Under the pieces are notes generated by a model that saw nothing but the letters and a program-made list of their open reading frames with translations, did no database searches and was not told the DNA's origin. A program made the position numbers and the translations under genes. A stretch of 64,000 nt of DNA. Origin: UBA12087 sp964370815 (GTDB taxonomy: Bacteria > Chloroflexota > Anaerolineae > Anaerolineales > Villigracilaceae). This document shows positions 29,206 through 38,735 of this stretch, in pieces (the first letter of the stretch is position 1; the number at the start of each line of letters is the position of its first letter). Location of the stretch: the NCBI GenBank assembly GCA_964370815.1, contig CAYJKQ010000007.1:1-64000 (forward strand), given 5' to 3'.

Positions 29206-30876
29206 TCACTCCCCACCGGCTTGCGCGACAACCAACCGGTTGCGTCCCCCGGTTTTGGCGAGGTACAGAGCAGTATCGGCGGCGGCCAGGAGACTCTCGA
29301 TCGTTTCTCCATGCTCTGGGAAACCTGAAATTCCTAGAGATACGGTGACGACCCCCAGTGACTGGCCCTGGTACTGAACGGACAAGTGCTGGATTTCGCT
29401 TCGCAATTGCTCGGCCCACCGCTCAGTATCGCGCAATTGAGCCTCCAGCAAAATCAGCAAAAGTTCTTCACCACCATATCTGCAGGCGATATCCTCTCCA
29501 CGGATGTTCGCCATTAGTAAAGCGCTCACTTTGACCAGCACCTCATCACCGGCCGAGTGGCCGTAAGTGTCGTTGAAGAGTTTGAATTGGTCAATGTCGA
29601 GCATGATCACGCCGATGGTTGTTTTATGGCGAACGGCTCGATCCAGTTCGCGCTTGAATGTTTCCTCCATGTAACGCCGGTTGAACAGGCCGGTAAGCGG
29701 ATCACGAATTGCCTGGTACTGTAGAACTTCCTGTAATCTAAGGTTCGTCAAAGCCAGCGCAATGTGTTCCGCCACTGTCTCGGCCAATGGTCGTTTAAGC
29801 GCATCCATACCTTTCTCTGATTGTATCTTTGAGATCTGCGGTGATTTCGAGCGTCTGAGATGCAGAACGCCCAGAGTCTCACCCTGTGCTAGCATGGGCA
29901 CACACAGGTAACCATCCGGACTGGGTTGTCCGAGGTACGGGCAGAGCCCCCCGTGGCTGGTTGAGTCTTCTGAGTCATACACCTGTTCCTGGTGCAGCGC
30001 CCAGCACATATCCGCCGAGAGCGCGTGCCCGGGCAATCGGGGCGGGGATTCTCCCCATGAAACGACTGTTTCGAAAATACCAGGCACCTTATTTATGACG
30101 TACAGCGCGCCGGAAACGCTGGGGAACAAACGCTGGATAAAATTGGCAATGACATCATAGGCCGCCGCGACTGTGGTGCAGGTTCGCAACTTGTTACCCA
30201 TTTCGTTTAACAGGCGAAGATCATCTTGATGCCAGACCAACGCCCTCTTCTCAGAGTTCACTATCACGGTTGCGACTTGGGCGTCCTGGAACCGCCAGAA
30301 TAATAATGCGATCGCGGCGAACGCGAAAGCTGCCAAAAGCGCAGTACCGATAATACCTAACTGTTCCGCTTGATTAGCCTTGTCGCTATAGGTGGCGTTG
30401 GCCGAGGTTAGCGCTTGGGTAAGAACGTTAAAGGATGGATCCACTCGCTCTTCATCAACAAGCCGGGCTTGGACGAAATTGCCTTCTGTGATCAACCTGA
30501 ATTCTTCACTGATATTGGAAGCATAAACTAAGTAGGACTGCTGAACTGAGATTAAAAGTTCGCTATTAGAATTTATTTGCTCCAAATCCCCCATTGCCTG
30601 TTCCATCTCCGCTTGGACGTTGTGTACCGCCTCATCGATCTCCGAAGTCATTTGTCCTTCACCGATGGTCTGCCATTCTAACGCAGATAGATGATTGGCA
30701 AACCCCTGGATGCGCAAGAGCAAGTCTACAGAGTGCTCAATTTCTTCAATACCGTTGCGAAGCAAGGTATTAGCGACGATTGCGGTCAGTGTGATGAAGA
30801 ACAGGAGTATCAAGAACAGTGGTTTGGGGAACCGGCGATTGTTTATTCGAGCGGAAATGGTTTCAGGTGTTACCAT
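29206..30876 (-). CDS. Membrane diguanylate cyclase with GAF domain
   Basis: 556 residues. Two membrane helices (about 17-37 and 172-192) enclose an extracytoplasmic helical sensor region of about 135 residues. A GAF-like domain follows (about 215-370) and then a GGDEF domain (about 390-550). The latter starts DPLTGLFNRRYMEETFKREL and carries the active-site motif GGEEL. The inhibitory I-site RxxD (RGED) stands five residues ahead of it. It should make cyclic di-GMP from GTP and be product-inhibited. No EAL domain or c-di-GMP effector was seen nearby. It stands alone on this strand. Confidence 0.92.
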   Translation of the reverse strand: MVTPETISARINNRRFPKPLFLILLFFITLTAIVANTLLRNGIEEIEHSVDLLLRIQGFANHLSALEWQTIGEGQMTSEIDEAVHNVQAEMEQAMGDLEQINSNSELLISVQQSYLVYASNISEEFRLITEGNFVQARLVDEERVDPSFNVLTQALTSANATYSDKANQAEQLGIIGTALLAAFAFAAIALLFWRFQDAQVATVIVNSEKRALVWHQDDLRLLNEMGNKLRTCTTVAAAYDVIANFIQRLFPSVSGALYVINKVPGIFETVVSWGESPPRLPGHALSADMCWALHQEQVYDSEDSTSHGGLCPYLGQPSPDGYLCVPMLAQGETLGVLHLRRSKSPQISKIQSEKGMDALKRPLAETVAEHIALALTNLRLQEVLQYQAIRDPLTGLFNRRYMEETFKRELDRAVRHKTTIGVIMLDIDQFKLFNDTYGHSAGDEVLVKVSALLMANIRGEDIACRYGGEELLLILLEAQLRDTERWAEQLRSEIQHLSVQYQGQSLGVVTVSLGISGFPEHGETIESLLAAADTALYLAKTGGRNRLVVAQAGGE

Positions 30877-31145
30877 TTGAAACCTATCTGGGTGGTTGTC
30901 AAAATACTCCTATTTTTTTACTTTCTCTTCTGAAAGAAATTCGTGCTATCCCAGACATTCATTATAATTTTTAGTAATGGATTTGATGGCAATTATTTTA
31001 TTACTTTGTTGGAAATTTCCGCTTTTCCATAAAAGATTTTCTGCATTTCCTACCATATCGTTGGTATTATTTCGCCATATTCGGAAAAAACCATTTAATT
31101 GAATAAATTTGTCTCTTGATCCTAGGTTTCATACTTCGATCCATT

Positions 31146-31409
31146 CTACTCTATGTAATCCAAAAAACTAGAACCATATTCCTCTAGTTCAGAAAGATCA
31201 ATATTCTCTCGAATAGTGTAATCTCTGTACTCGTTAATAATAATTTCCCGCGGAACACCCATCAACGAAGCGTTATTATTAATAAGCACTTCTCCTGGAC
31301 ATTTTCGAACCACCATGAATACTTTGTTAGTGGTATTAAGAATCTTCGTTCCTTCACTGATAGGAACGGCGCTATCGGTTCCCGATACAACAACCTCACG
31401 ATATAACAC
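31146..31409 (-). CDS. Small hypothetical protein
   Basis: 87 residues from a GTG start (31409), directly after an in-frame stop. No ribosome-binding site is visible. The composition (ISEGTKILNTTNKVFMVVRK, then GEVLINNNASLMGVPREIII) reads like real protein, but it was not recognised. It lies in AT-rich DNA between the cyclase and the ferritin-like gene and may be the remnant of a longer gene. Confidence 0.35.
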   Translation of the reverse strand: MLYREVVVSGTDSAVPISEGTKILNTTNKVFMVVRKCPGEVLINNNASLMGVPREIIINEYRDYTIRENIDLSELEEYGSSFLDYIE

Positions 31410-31603
31410 TACTTATGCTGTTTTATTTTACACCGAGTCGGTTCCTCAATTATAACCTCAAAATCGGTGTATATAACCGGATTCCACATCGAATAAAATT
31501 TGCCAACATTTTCAGAAAATTGGATACCTGAAATCATTTTTCCAGTCCGGCTTAAATATAAACCTTGCGAAGGTTCTAGACCTTCTCGCGGGCAAAAAAG
31601 GAC

Positions 31604-32098
31604 CTACCCTCCCCACGGCATCCCGGAATATTCCTCAAAAGCCCTGTCATGCAGCTCCTTAAATAGGCTCTCGTGTCTTCTTTCCCACAAAGCCAAGGTC
31701 TCCAATACCTTCTGTGCATCTCCCGAGGTATTCTTGGCTGCTTTTTCATAGAATTCTGCAAAGTCACGTTCGATCAGGTAAGCCATCCGCAGAACCGGCA
31801 GATCAGGCACCATCGCTTCCATGATGGTTTGCTCAATGAATTCACTCGTGGCGCGCTCCGAGAAAAAACCCATCTTCTCAAAGCTGGCACCCATCTCCAG
31901 GTCGGTCGGCTTGTTCTCCCCCAGCAGGTCGATCTGCCTTTGAATGTATTCAATATGCTTTTGTTCTTCCAGGGCTAATTTTTTGAAAACACCCACCGCC
32001 GACGCATGCGACAATCGGCTGGCATTCTCCTCAAAAAAGCGCTTGCCCTCATATTCGCGTTGCAGGGCATATTCGTAGATCTTTAGAATATCCATCAT
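31604..32098 (-). CDS. Ferritin-like (rubrerythrin-type) diiron protein
   Basis: 164 residues forming a four-helix bundle without a rubredoxin domain. Likely iron-ligand motifs are E in QREYEGKRFFEENA, EEQKHIEYI (ExxH), E in LIERDFAEFYEKAA, and ERRHESLF (ExxH) at the end. The order matches rubrerythrin-like ferritins. It begins 8 bases after fdhA and is probably in the fdhB-fdhA operon. A role in peroxide or oxygen defence, or iron handling, next to an oxygen-sensitive enzyme is a reasonable inference. Its last 134 bases are duplicated at 28988-29121. ATG at 32095 is an equally good start. Confidence 0.85.
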   Translation of the reverse strand: MMDILKIYEYALQREYEGKRFFEENASRLSHASAVGVFKKLALEEQKHIEYIQRQIDLLGENKPTDLEMGASFEKMGFFSERATSEFIEQTIMEAMVPDLPVLRMAYLIERDFAEFYEKAAKNTSGDAQKVLETLALWERRHESLFKELHDRAFEEYSGMPWGG

Positions 32099-32105
32099 AG
32101 CCTCA

Positions 32106-34883
32106 TTAAACGATCTCGACTCGGACCGCAGTGACTTTGTATTCGGGGATCTTGGCTATCGGGTCCAATACCGCTTGGGTTAATTCATTGGCGGAAGCCT
32201 GCGGGAAGTGGAAGTTGGCATACACCATGCCGGGTGGCACCCGCTCTGTTATTAACGCTTCTGCCTCGATACTGCCCCTGCGCGAGGTGACCCGCACAAA
32301 TTTCTTCCCGTTCAGCCCCAAATGGATGGCATCCTCCGGGTTCACTTCGATCAGCGCGGATCCGTACACCTGCATGAGTCCCTCCGAGCGCCGAGTCATC
32401 TGTCCGCCATGCCAGTGATAAAGAACGCGTCCGGTGCTCATCACCATCGGGTACTCGTCATTGGGGCTTTCAGCCGGTGGCAAATGATCGATCGGGGCAA
32501 ATTTCCCCGCCCCGCGCGCGAACTTGCCGATATGCAGAACAGGTGTGCCCGCGTGATCAGTGTTCGGGCAGGGCCATTGCAGCCCTTCTCCATCCTGCAA
32601 ACGTTCATGCGTGATTCCGGCATAGGAGGGCGTCAGGGCGTTGATCTCGCTCATGATGTCAGATGTATTTTTGTATCCCCACCCCGCATGGACCGCTCCT
32701 GCGGTAATTGTTTTTCGCTTCAATAATCGCACCGCCAGTTCAGTGATGATCTGCCAGTCGGGTCTGGCCTCCCCCGGCGCTTCGATCACCTTATTAAGTT
32801 TTTGAACACGGCGTTCTGTATTGGTAAAGGTTCCATCCTTCTCGGCAAAGGATACCCCGGGCAGCAGGACATCTGCGAATTTGGAAGTTTCAGAAGGGAA
32901 AAGCTCCTGCAATACCAGGAAATCAACCTTCTCAAGGCACTTGCGCACATGGGCAGAATCCGGGTCAGACATGGCCGGGTCTTCTCCCAGGATGTAGAGT
33001 GCATGGATCTTGTCTTCCAGGATGCCGGGGATCATTTCTGTGGCAGTTAATCCCACCTTGTTGTCCAACGCAGTACCCCAGGCCGCTTCGAATTTTCTGC
33101 GGGCTTCTTCATTGGTTACAGCCTGATAAGCCGGGTAGACATTGGGCAGTCCTCCCATGTCACAGGCTCCTTGCACATTATTCTGACCCCTCAGCGGGTT
33201 AACGCCTCCTCCCGCGATACCCATATTACCGGTCAGCATCTGTAGGTTGGCCAGGGACATCACATTACGGACACCAACGATGTGTTGCGTGATCCCCATC
33301 GCCCAGATCACAGCCATCGGTTTGACGGTTCCCAACAGCTCAGCAGCTTGATGCAATTTTTCCAGGGGTATGCCGGTTATTGCAGTAACTTTTTCGGGGG
33401 GATATTGCATCACGACTGTTTTAAATTCATCAAAATCTTCTGTGCGGGTATCAATGAAAGCCTGATCATGCCAGTTTTTTTCAAGGATCAGGTACATCAG
33501 CCCATTCAGCAGTGCGATATCTGTACCGGGTTCATGTTGCAGGTGTAAACAGGCAAAATCCACCAGGTCGATCTTGCGCGGGTCAGCCACGATCAGCTTT
33601 ACGCCACGTTGCCGGACAGCTCTTCGCAGCATGGTCCCAAAGACCGGGTGTTGTTCAGTTGTATTGGACCCGATCACGAAGATCGCCTGCGCCTCTTGAG
33701 CAACATCCTGCATCGAGTTGGACATCGCTCCAGAACCAAAGGAGGCGGCCAGACCGGCCACCGTGCTGGAGTGTCAAAGACGGGCGCAGTGATCGATGTT
33801 GTTCGTCCCTATCACCTGCCGTGTTAACTTGTTCATCAGGTAATTTTCTTCATTCGTGCACTTGGCTGAGGTCAATACCCCTATGCTGTCCGACCCATGT
33901 GCATCCATCGCCTCTCCAAGTTTTAGTGAGGTGATTTCCAGGGCAGTCGCCCACTCCGTCTCCACCCAGCCCCAATCGGAAGATCCGGCATCCAGTTGTT
34001 TTGGTTTTGGCTTTCCATCTAATAAGTACTGCCGAACCATCGGCTTCTTCAATCGATCCGGGTGATAGATGAAATCCCACCCGTAGCGGCCTTTGACACA
34101 CAGTGCCATGCCATTGACAGGGGCATTTGGATTTGAATTTACATCAATGATCCTGCCATCTTTTACAACGAAATCAAATTGACACCCGACCCCACAATAG
34201 GTGCAGATCGTGGGCACTTTCTTAACCTGGTGCCGGCGGCCTTTCCCGTAAGATATCTTGTTGGATAACGCTCCGGTCGGGCAATATGCCACACACTGAC
34301 CGCACGATTCACAGCGCGCTTCCAGCATGCCTGTATCAGCCCCGGCTACGATCTGTTCATCGATCCCGCGCCGTGCCACCCCCCACACATCGCGCACCTG
34401 GATCTCGGCGCAGGCTTCAACACAGCGCCGGCAAAGGATGCACCGGTTCATATCCACCCGAATAAAGGGGTTCGGGTCACTGTCCACCATATAGCGGCTG
34501 CCTTTTGTACCCCATTCCGGTGCTTCAACCTTGTACTCATATGCCAGGTCCTGCAATTCACATTCGCCGCTGGCTTCACAGGTAATGCAATCCTGGGGAT
34601 GATTGGCCAGCATGGATTGCAGTGATAACCTTCTGGATCGCATCACTTTTTCATTGTTGGTCTCAATATCCATCCCCTCGCTCACCTGGGTTACGCAGGC
34701 TGCCTGCAGGAAGCGCCAGTTCTTCACCTCCACCATGCACATGCGGCAGTTACCGGATGGGGAAAGGTCTTTGTGGTAACACAGGGTCGGGATATGGATC
34801 TCATTTTGCCGGGCTACCTCTAAAATGGTTTGACCTGCCTCGGCTTGAATTGTCTTTCCATCAAGAGTGATATGGATGCTCAT
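32106..34883 (-). CDS. fdhA: Formate dehydrogenase alpha subunit, selenoprotein read through TGA
   Basis: Read as one 925-residue selenoprotein. A conventional caller would split it at the TGA at 33776-33774 into 369 and 551 residues. The TGA falls at residue 370 in NNIDHCARL-U-HSSTVAGLA. This is the metal-ligand position that is Sec in E. coli FdhF (CARVUHGPSVAGL) and Cys in other enzymes. Cofactor sites in order are [2Fe-2S] C35/C46/C49/C63, His-Cys cluster H95/C99/C102/C108, two [4Fe-4S] at C148-C158 and C191-C201, and MopB cluster C227/C230/C234/C262. The Mo or W bis-pyranopterin domain comes last. It oxidises formate to CO2 or runs in reverse, passing electrons to FdhB. GGAGA precedes the ATG, three bases after fdhB. 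Confidence 0.93.
33744..33776 (-). promoter_or_regulatory. Sec TGA codon and bacterial SECIS hairpin of fdhA
   Basis: On the minus strand, TGA (33776-33774) is followed by 11 bases. The 7-bp stem GGTGGCC (33762-33756)/GGCCGCC (33750-33744) then encloses the loop GGTCT. E. coli fdhF has the same kind of stem and an AGGUCU loop that SelB recognises. Confidence 0.85.
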
Positions 34884-34886
34884 TAA

Positions 34887-36632
34887 TTATTCTCCCTTTC
34901 CGTTTGCCGAAAATTCTGCTGAAAAGTTGGCAAGTGCCGAATTTATGGGGATGGGCACCGATTGCCCCAATCCACAGAAGGATGCCAGCAGCATATTTTC
35001 AGATAACGCCTTAAGCTCATCCAAATATTGTCCGTTTATTTTGCCACCAGCCATCTGGCACAGCAGGTGGTAAGCCCGCCAGGTTCCAACCCGGCAGGGG
35101 GTACACTTGCCGCACGATTCTGCCGCAAAGAAATGCAGCAGCTCGCGTAGGAAAGCCACCGCAGATATGCTTTGATCACATACCAGGAAAGCCCCGGCGC
35201 CCAATCCGATCCCTTTCTGGGAAGACGAATAATCCAATGGTATATCCAGGAAATCCGCGTTCACCATCGATCCAGCCGCTCCACCGGTCAGCGCAAATTT
35301 GAAGGATGAACCTTCCCGCATACCCCCGCCAAAGTCATCGATGATCTGTCGCAGGGTCAGCCCAAAAGGTGCCTCAAAAAGCCCGGGGTGGTTAACATGA
35401 CCCAGGAGCATGTAGATTTTGGTCCCCGGAACGCTGTAACCGGAAAGTTTTTTCCACCAATCGGCACCATTCTTCAGAATGTGCGGTACAGCCGCAAACG
35501 ATTCCACATTATTTACCGCTGTCGGGCAGCCGCGCAACCCGAAAGATGGCGGGTAGGGAGGCCGCAGGCGTGGTTCGCCGCGTTTCCCTTCCAGCGACTC
35601 AATTAATGCGGTTTCTTCACCGCAGATATAAGCCCCGGCTCCCAGGTGCACATGGATATGGAACGAGAATCCGCTGCCCTGGATATCATCTCCCAGCCAG
35701 CCCAGCGCTTCCGCCTGTTTAATGGCATTCTCGAGCCGTTCAGCCTGGTGGACATATTCACCTCGCATGTAGATAAAGGCTTCATTGGCTCCGCAGGCAT
35801 ACCCGCCAATAGCCATCCCTTCCAGCAATTGCTGCGGGTTGGTGTCAATCAGCACCCGGTCTTTAAAGATCAGGGGTTCGCTTTCATCGGCATTGGCGAT
35901 CATATATTTGGGAGAACCAGCTGCCTGTGCCACAAATTTCCATTTCCGTCCCACCGGGAAGCCTGCCCCGCCGCGGCCTTGCAACCCTGATTCTTCAACC
36001 TGTGCAATGACACTCTCGGGGGTTGTTTGCAGGGCAGCCTTGAGCCCCTGGTAGCCTCCATACTGGATCGCAGATTGAAGTTTGTCCGGGTCGATCCTGT
36101 CAATGTTGGTCAGCATGACCCGTACTTCACCCGGGCGTGCTTTTGAATAGTCCGTGCGAACACCCTTCCAGCCCTGGCAGGCTTTTTTGGCTTCGTGGAT
36201 CGCTACCGGTCCAGCCTGGTCATCGTTCACCAGGACTGCAGGCGCCCGGTCGCAAAGCCCCAGGCATGAGGTCCGTTCGACAGTCCAATCTTCGGGTACA
36301 GCCTCAGCGAAGCCATCAACTGCATTTTCAGCCTGCCTCCCTCCCTCGCTTGCCCGTTTTAACCAGCACACCGGTCCGTCACATACCCGCAATATATTCT
36401 TTCTGGGTTCTGTTGCCAGCATCGAATAAAAGGTGGACACGCCATAAGCCTTATGGGGTGGCACATTTAGAAGTCTGGCGGCGAAGGTAATATTTTCTCT
36501 GGATAAGCTTTCTGGCAGGGCTTGGAATTTTGACAATAATTCCAATAGACCTTCCGGGTTATTGTCCACTTCGCCGGACATTTCAAGGATTTCCGGGGGG
36601 ATGGGTTTGAAGCGGGATGTTTTGTTTGTCAT
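34887..36632 (-). CDS. fdhB: Formate dehydrogenase beta subunit (NuoE-NuoF fusion)
   Basis: 581 residues. Residues 1-155 are a NuoE-like thioredoxin-fold [2Fe-2S] domain (CDGPVC and SCLGLC). Residues about 160-570 are NuoF-like. They have the NAD(H)/FMN site GRGGAGFPVGRKW, then GAGAYICGEETALIESLEG, an SLBB domain, and the [4Fe-4S] motif ESCGKCTPCRVGT with a later Cys in ASFCGLG. It passes electrons between NAD(P) and the alpha subunit. The order fdhB-fdhA matches soluble NAD(P)-linked formate dehydrogenases such as that of Moorella. GGAGAAAGAG precedes the ATG. Whether it also bifurcates to ferredoxin cannot be read from the sequence. Confidence 0.9.
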   Translation of the reverse strand: MTNKTSRFKPIPPEILEMSGEVDNNPEGLLELLSKFQALPESLSRENITFAARLLNVPPHKAYGVSTFYSMLATEPRKNILRVCDGPVCWLKRASEGGRQAENAVDGFAEAVPEDWTVERTSCLGLCDRAPAVLVNDDQAGPVAIHEAKKACQGWKGVRTDYSKARPGEVRVMLTNIDRIDPDKLQSAIQYGGYQGLKAALQTTPESVIAQVEESGLQGRGGAGFPVGRKWKFVAQAAGSPKYMIANADESEPLIFKDRVLIDTNPQQLLEGMAIGGYACGANEAFIYMRGEYVHQAERLENAIKQAEALGWLGDDIQGSGFSFHIHVHLGAGAYICGEETALIESLEGKRGEPRLRPPYPPSFGLRGCPTAVNNVESFAAVPHILKNGADWWKKLSGYSVPGTKIYMLLGHVNHPGLFEAPFGLTLRQIIDDFGGGMREGSSFKFALTGGAAGSMVNADFLDIPLDYSSSQKGIGLGAGAFLVCDQSISAVAFLRELLHFFAAESCGKCTPCRVGTWRAYHLLCQMAGGKINGQYLDELKALSENMLLASFCGLGQSVPIPINSALANFSAEFSANGKGE

Positions 36633-37038
36633 CTCTTTCTCCAGGGTTTCGGTTTTTTACAACTCATACAGTGCGGATTGAGCCGGTCTGCAAAAGGCGC
36701 AAATCATCTCCACTATATTATCTTCAAAAATCCAAAATTGGGTAGTACCATAGGGAATATTCTTGACTAACTTCTGTCCTGAAAAGGATGAATTCACACC
36801 AGAATTGAATGATTCCCCCAAATAACTCAATAAACAGGGAAGTCAGCCGGGTTATATGCCTGATCCCTCGAATGCCTCCACAGAATAAGGTAAAATTCCA
36901 TCCAAATCCTTACCACTGAAGTTGGATTGGCAGCTATCCTTACACCCCAAACCTGATCACCCCGTTCCCAAATGACAGACTATTTTTTTTTTAGAAATGT
37001 CATTATTTTTAGGGAACAAAAAAACTGGAAAAGAAAAA
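36633..37038. other. Gene-free divergent promoter region
   Basis: 406 bases between fdhB (minus) and a methyltransferase gene (plus). It is AT-rich. TATAGT-like -10 candidates exist on the minus strand near 36713, but there is no convincing -35. No repeat of the large families was seen here. Confidence 0.5.
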
Positions 37039-37812
37039 ATGAATCTACTTGAGCATAATCGCTTGGCGTGGAATGAAGCAGTGAAAAAAGGGAATAGGTG
37101 GACTGTTCCGGTCACTAAGACAGAAATAGATTCCGCTGCATCGGGAGATTATAAAATTTTCTTGACTCCCTTTATCCCCATACCGCAGGATTGGCTGGGA
37201 GATATAAAAGCTAAGAAAATTCTTTGCCTGGCATCCGGGGGCGGTCAACAAGGTCCGATATTGGCTGCAGCCGGTGCGCATGTAACCGTTTTTGATAATT
37301 CTGATGATCAGTTGCAGAGAGATCAGCAGGTAGCGCAGGAAAACCAGTTGGAGCTCAGGACTATTCGCGGAAATATGCAGGACCTGGGTTGTTTCCCGGA
37401 TGAAACCTTCGATATCATCATCCATCCGGTCTCCAATTGTTTTATCAATGACATAATTCCGGTCTGGAAAGAAAGCTATCGAGTCCTCAAAAAGAATGGC
37501 AGGATGCTTTCCGGGTTTACCAACCCGCTTGTTTATATGGTCGACTGGGATTTGGCAGATCAAACCGGTCAATTTGTGCTGGCTCATTCGATACCTTATT
37601 CGGATCTAATATCCTTATCACCGGAACAGAAACAGAAGTATATCCAGGAAAAAGAACCCTATGAGTTTGGGCATTCCCTGACCGATCAAATTCAAGGACA
37701 AATACATGCGGGTTTCGTAGTTACCGGATTCTATGAAGATAAAAGTGGCGAAATTCTTGATCAGTTTTCCGACTCGTTTATTGCAACAAGTGCAGTAAAA
37801 CTGGTCAGATAA
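37039..37812 (+). CDS. Class I SAM-dependent methyltransferase
   Basis: About 257 residues from ATG 37039, preceded by GGAAAAG; an ATG at 36997 has no such site. The Rossmann motif I is ILCLASGGGQQGPILAAAGA and motif II is VTVFDNSDDQLQRD. Post-motif elements are GNMQDLGCFPDETFDII and HPVSNCF. The opening NLLEHNRLAWNEAVKKGNRW recurs in small-molecule or unknown-substrate methyltransferases. The substrate is not predictable. It stands alone on this strand, facing away from fdhB. Confidence 0.87.
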   Translation: MNLLEHNRLAWNEAVKKGNRWTVPVTKTEIDSAASGDYKIFLTPFIPIPQDWLGDIKAKKILCLASGGGQQGPILAAAGAHVTVFDNSDDQLQRDQQVAQENQLELRTIRGNMQDLGCFPDETFDIIIHPVSNCFINDIIPVWKESYRVLKKNGRMLSGFTNPLVYMVDWDLADQTGQFVLAHSIPYSDLISLSPEQKQKYIQEKEPYEFGHSLTDQIQGQIHAGFVVTGFYEDKSGEILDQFSDSFIATSAVKLVR

Positions 37813-37967
37813 CCAGCAAAGGAGAGCAATTCAACATTTGCCAAATATCCCGCTTTCCTCAATCTCCTTGTCATTAAGAACGGGCGTTCGCCTCCCTCAC
37901 CACATCCCCCCAACCTATCCATAAATTAAGGTAAAATTCCACCTATATTTCCACAAATGGAGCTGCT

Positions 37968-38735
37968 ATGGAAGCCATTTTTACACTTGAAAATTTGATT
38001 GCCCTATTAACCCTGACCTCCCTCGAGATCGTGCTTGGTATCGACAACATCGTCTTCATATCCATTCTCGCCGACCGTCTGCCAAAAGACCAGCAAGCCC
38101 GCGGCCGCCGTACCGGTCTGGCGCTGGCTTTGGTCACCCGCATCCTGCTGCTGCTCTCGCTCAGTTGGATCATTCGCCTGACACAACCTCTCTTCTCCAT
38201 CTCCTCGCTGGAAATTTCCGGCCGCGACCTGATCCTGCTGATCGGTGGTCTCTTCCTGCTCGCCAAGAGCACCATGGAGATACATGACAAGCTGGAGGGC
38301 AAGGAAGGCCATGGATCGGTCAAAGGCAAGGGGACCTTTACATCCGTCATCATCCAGATCGGATTGCTGGATATCGTCTTCTCACTGGATTCGGTCATCA
38401 CTGCCGTGGGTATGGCGAAGGAAGTTTATGTCATGATCGCAGCCGTGATCATTGCTGTCATCATCATGATGTGGGCTGCCACTCCCCTCAGCAAGTTCGT
38501 CAATGAACATCCCACCGTCAAGATCCTGGCGCTCAGCTTTCTGTTGCTGATCGGCATGTCTCTCCTGATGGAAGGTTTGCACCAGCATATCTCGAAGGGT
38601 TATATCTATTTTGCAATGGGCTTTTCTATCTTCGTGGAAATTCTCAATCTGCGCATACGTACCAAAAGCGAACCGGTCAAACTGCGTGAGAGTTTTGTAA
38701 AAGCGGTGAATAAGAAGAACCATAAAGCAGGATGA
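37968..38735 (+). CDS. TerC-family membrane protein
   Basis: 255 residues with about seven transmembrane helices. The hallmarks are SLEIVLGIDNIVFISILA near the start and DIVFSLDSVITAVGMA in the middle, each with conserved acidic residues inside helices. TerC proteins are linked to metal-ion (often Mn) export or to tellurite resistance. GGAG stands 5 bases before the ATG. Its stop abuts the GTG of the helicase gene, which suggests co-transcription, although no functional link is known. Confidence 0.92.
   Translation: MEAIFTLENLIALLTLTSLEIVLGIDNIVFISILADRLPKDQQARGRRTGLALALVTRILLLLSLSWIIRLTQPLFSISSLEISGRDLILLIGGLFLLAKSTMEIHDKLEGKEGHGSVKGKGTFTSVIIQIGLLDIVFSLDSVITAVGMAKEVYVMIAAVIIAVIIMMWAATPLSKFVNEHPTVKILALSFLLLIGMSLLMEGLHQHISKGYIYFAMGFSIFVEILNLRIRTKSEPVKLRESFVKAVNKKNHKAG

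Noticed and set aside
33761..33789. fdhA as two separate genes or a pseudogene with a nonsense mutation
   Set aside because: Frame is unbroken on both sides, the stop is TGA at the one position where Sec is expected, and a SECIS-like hairpin follows.
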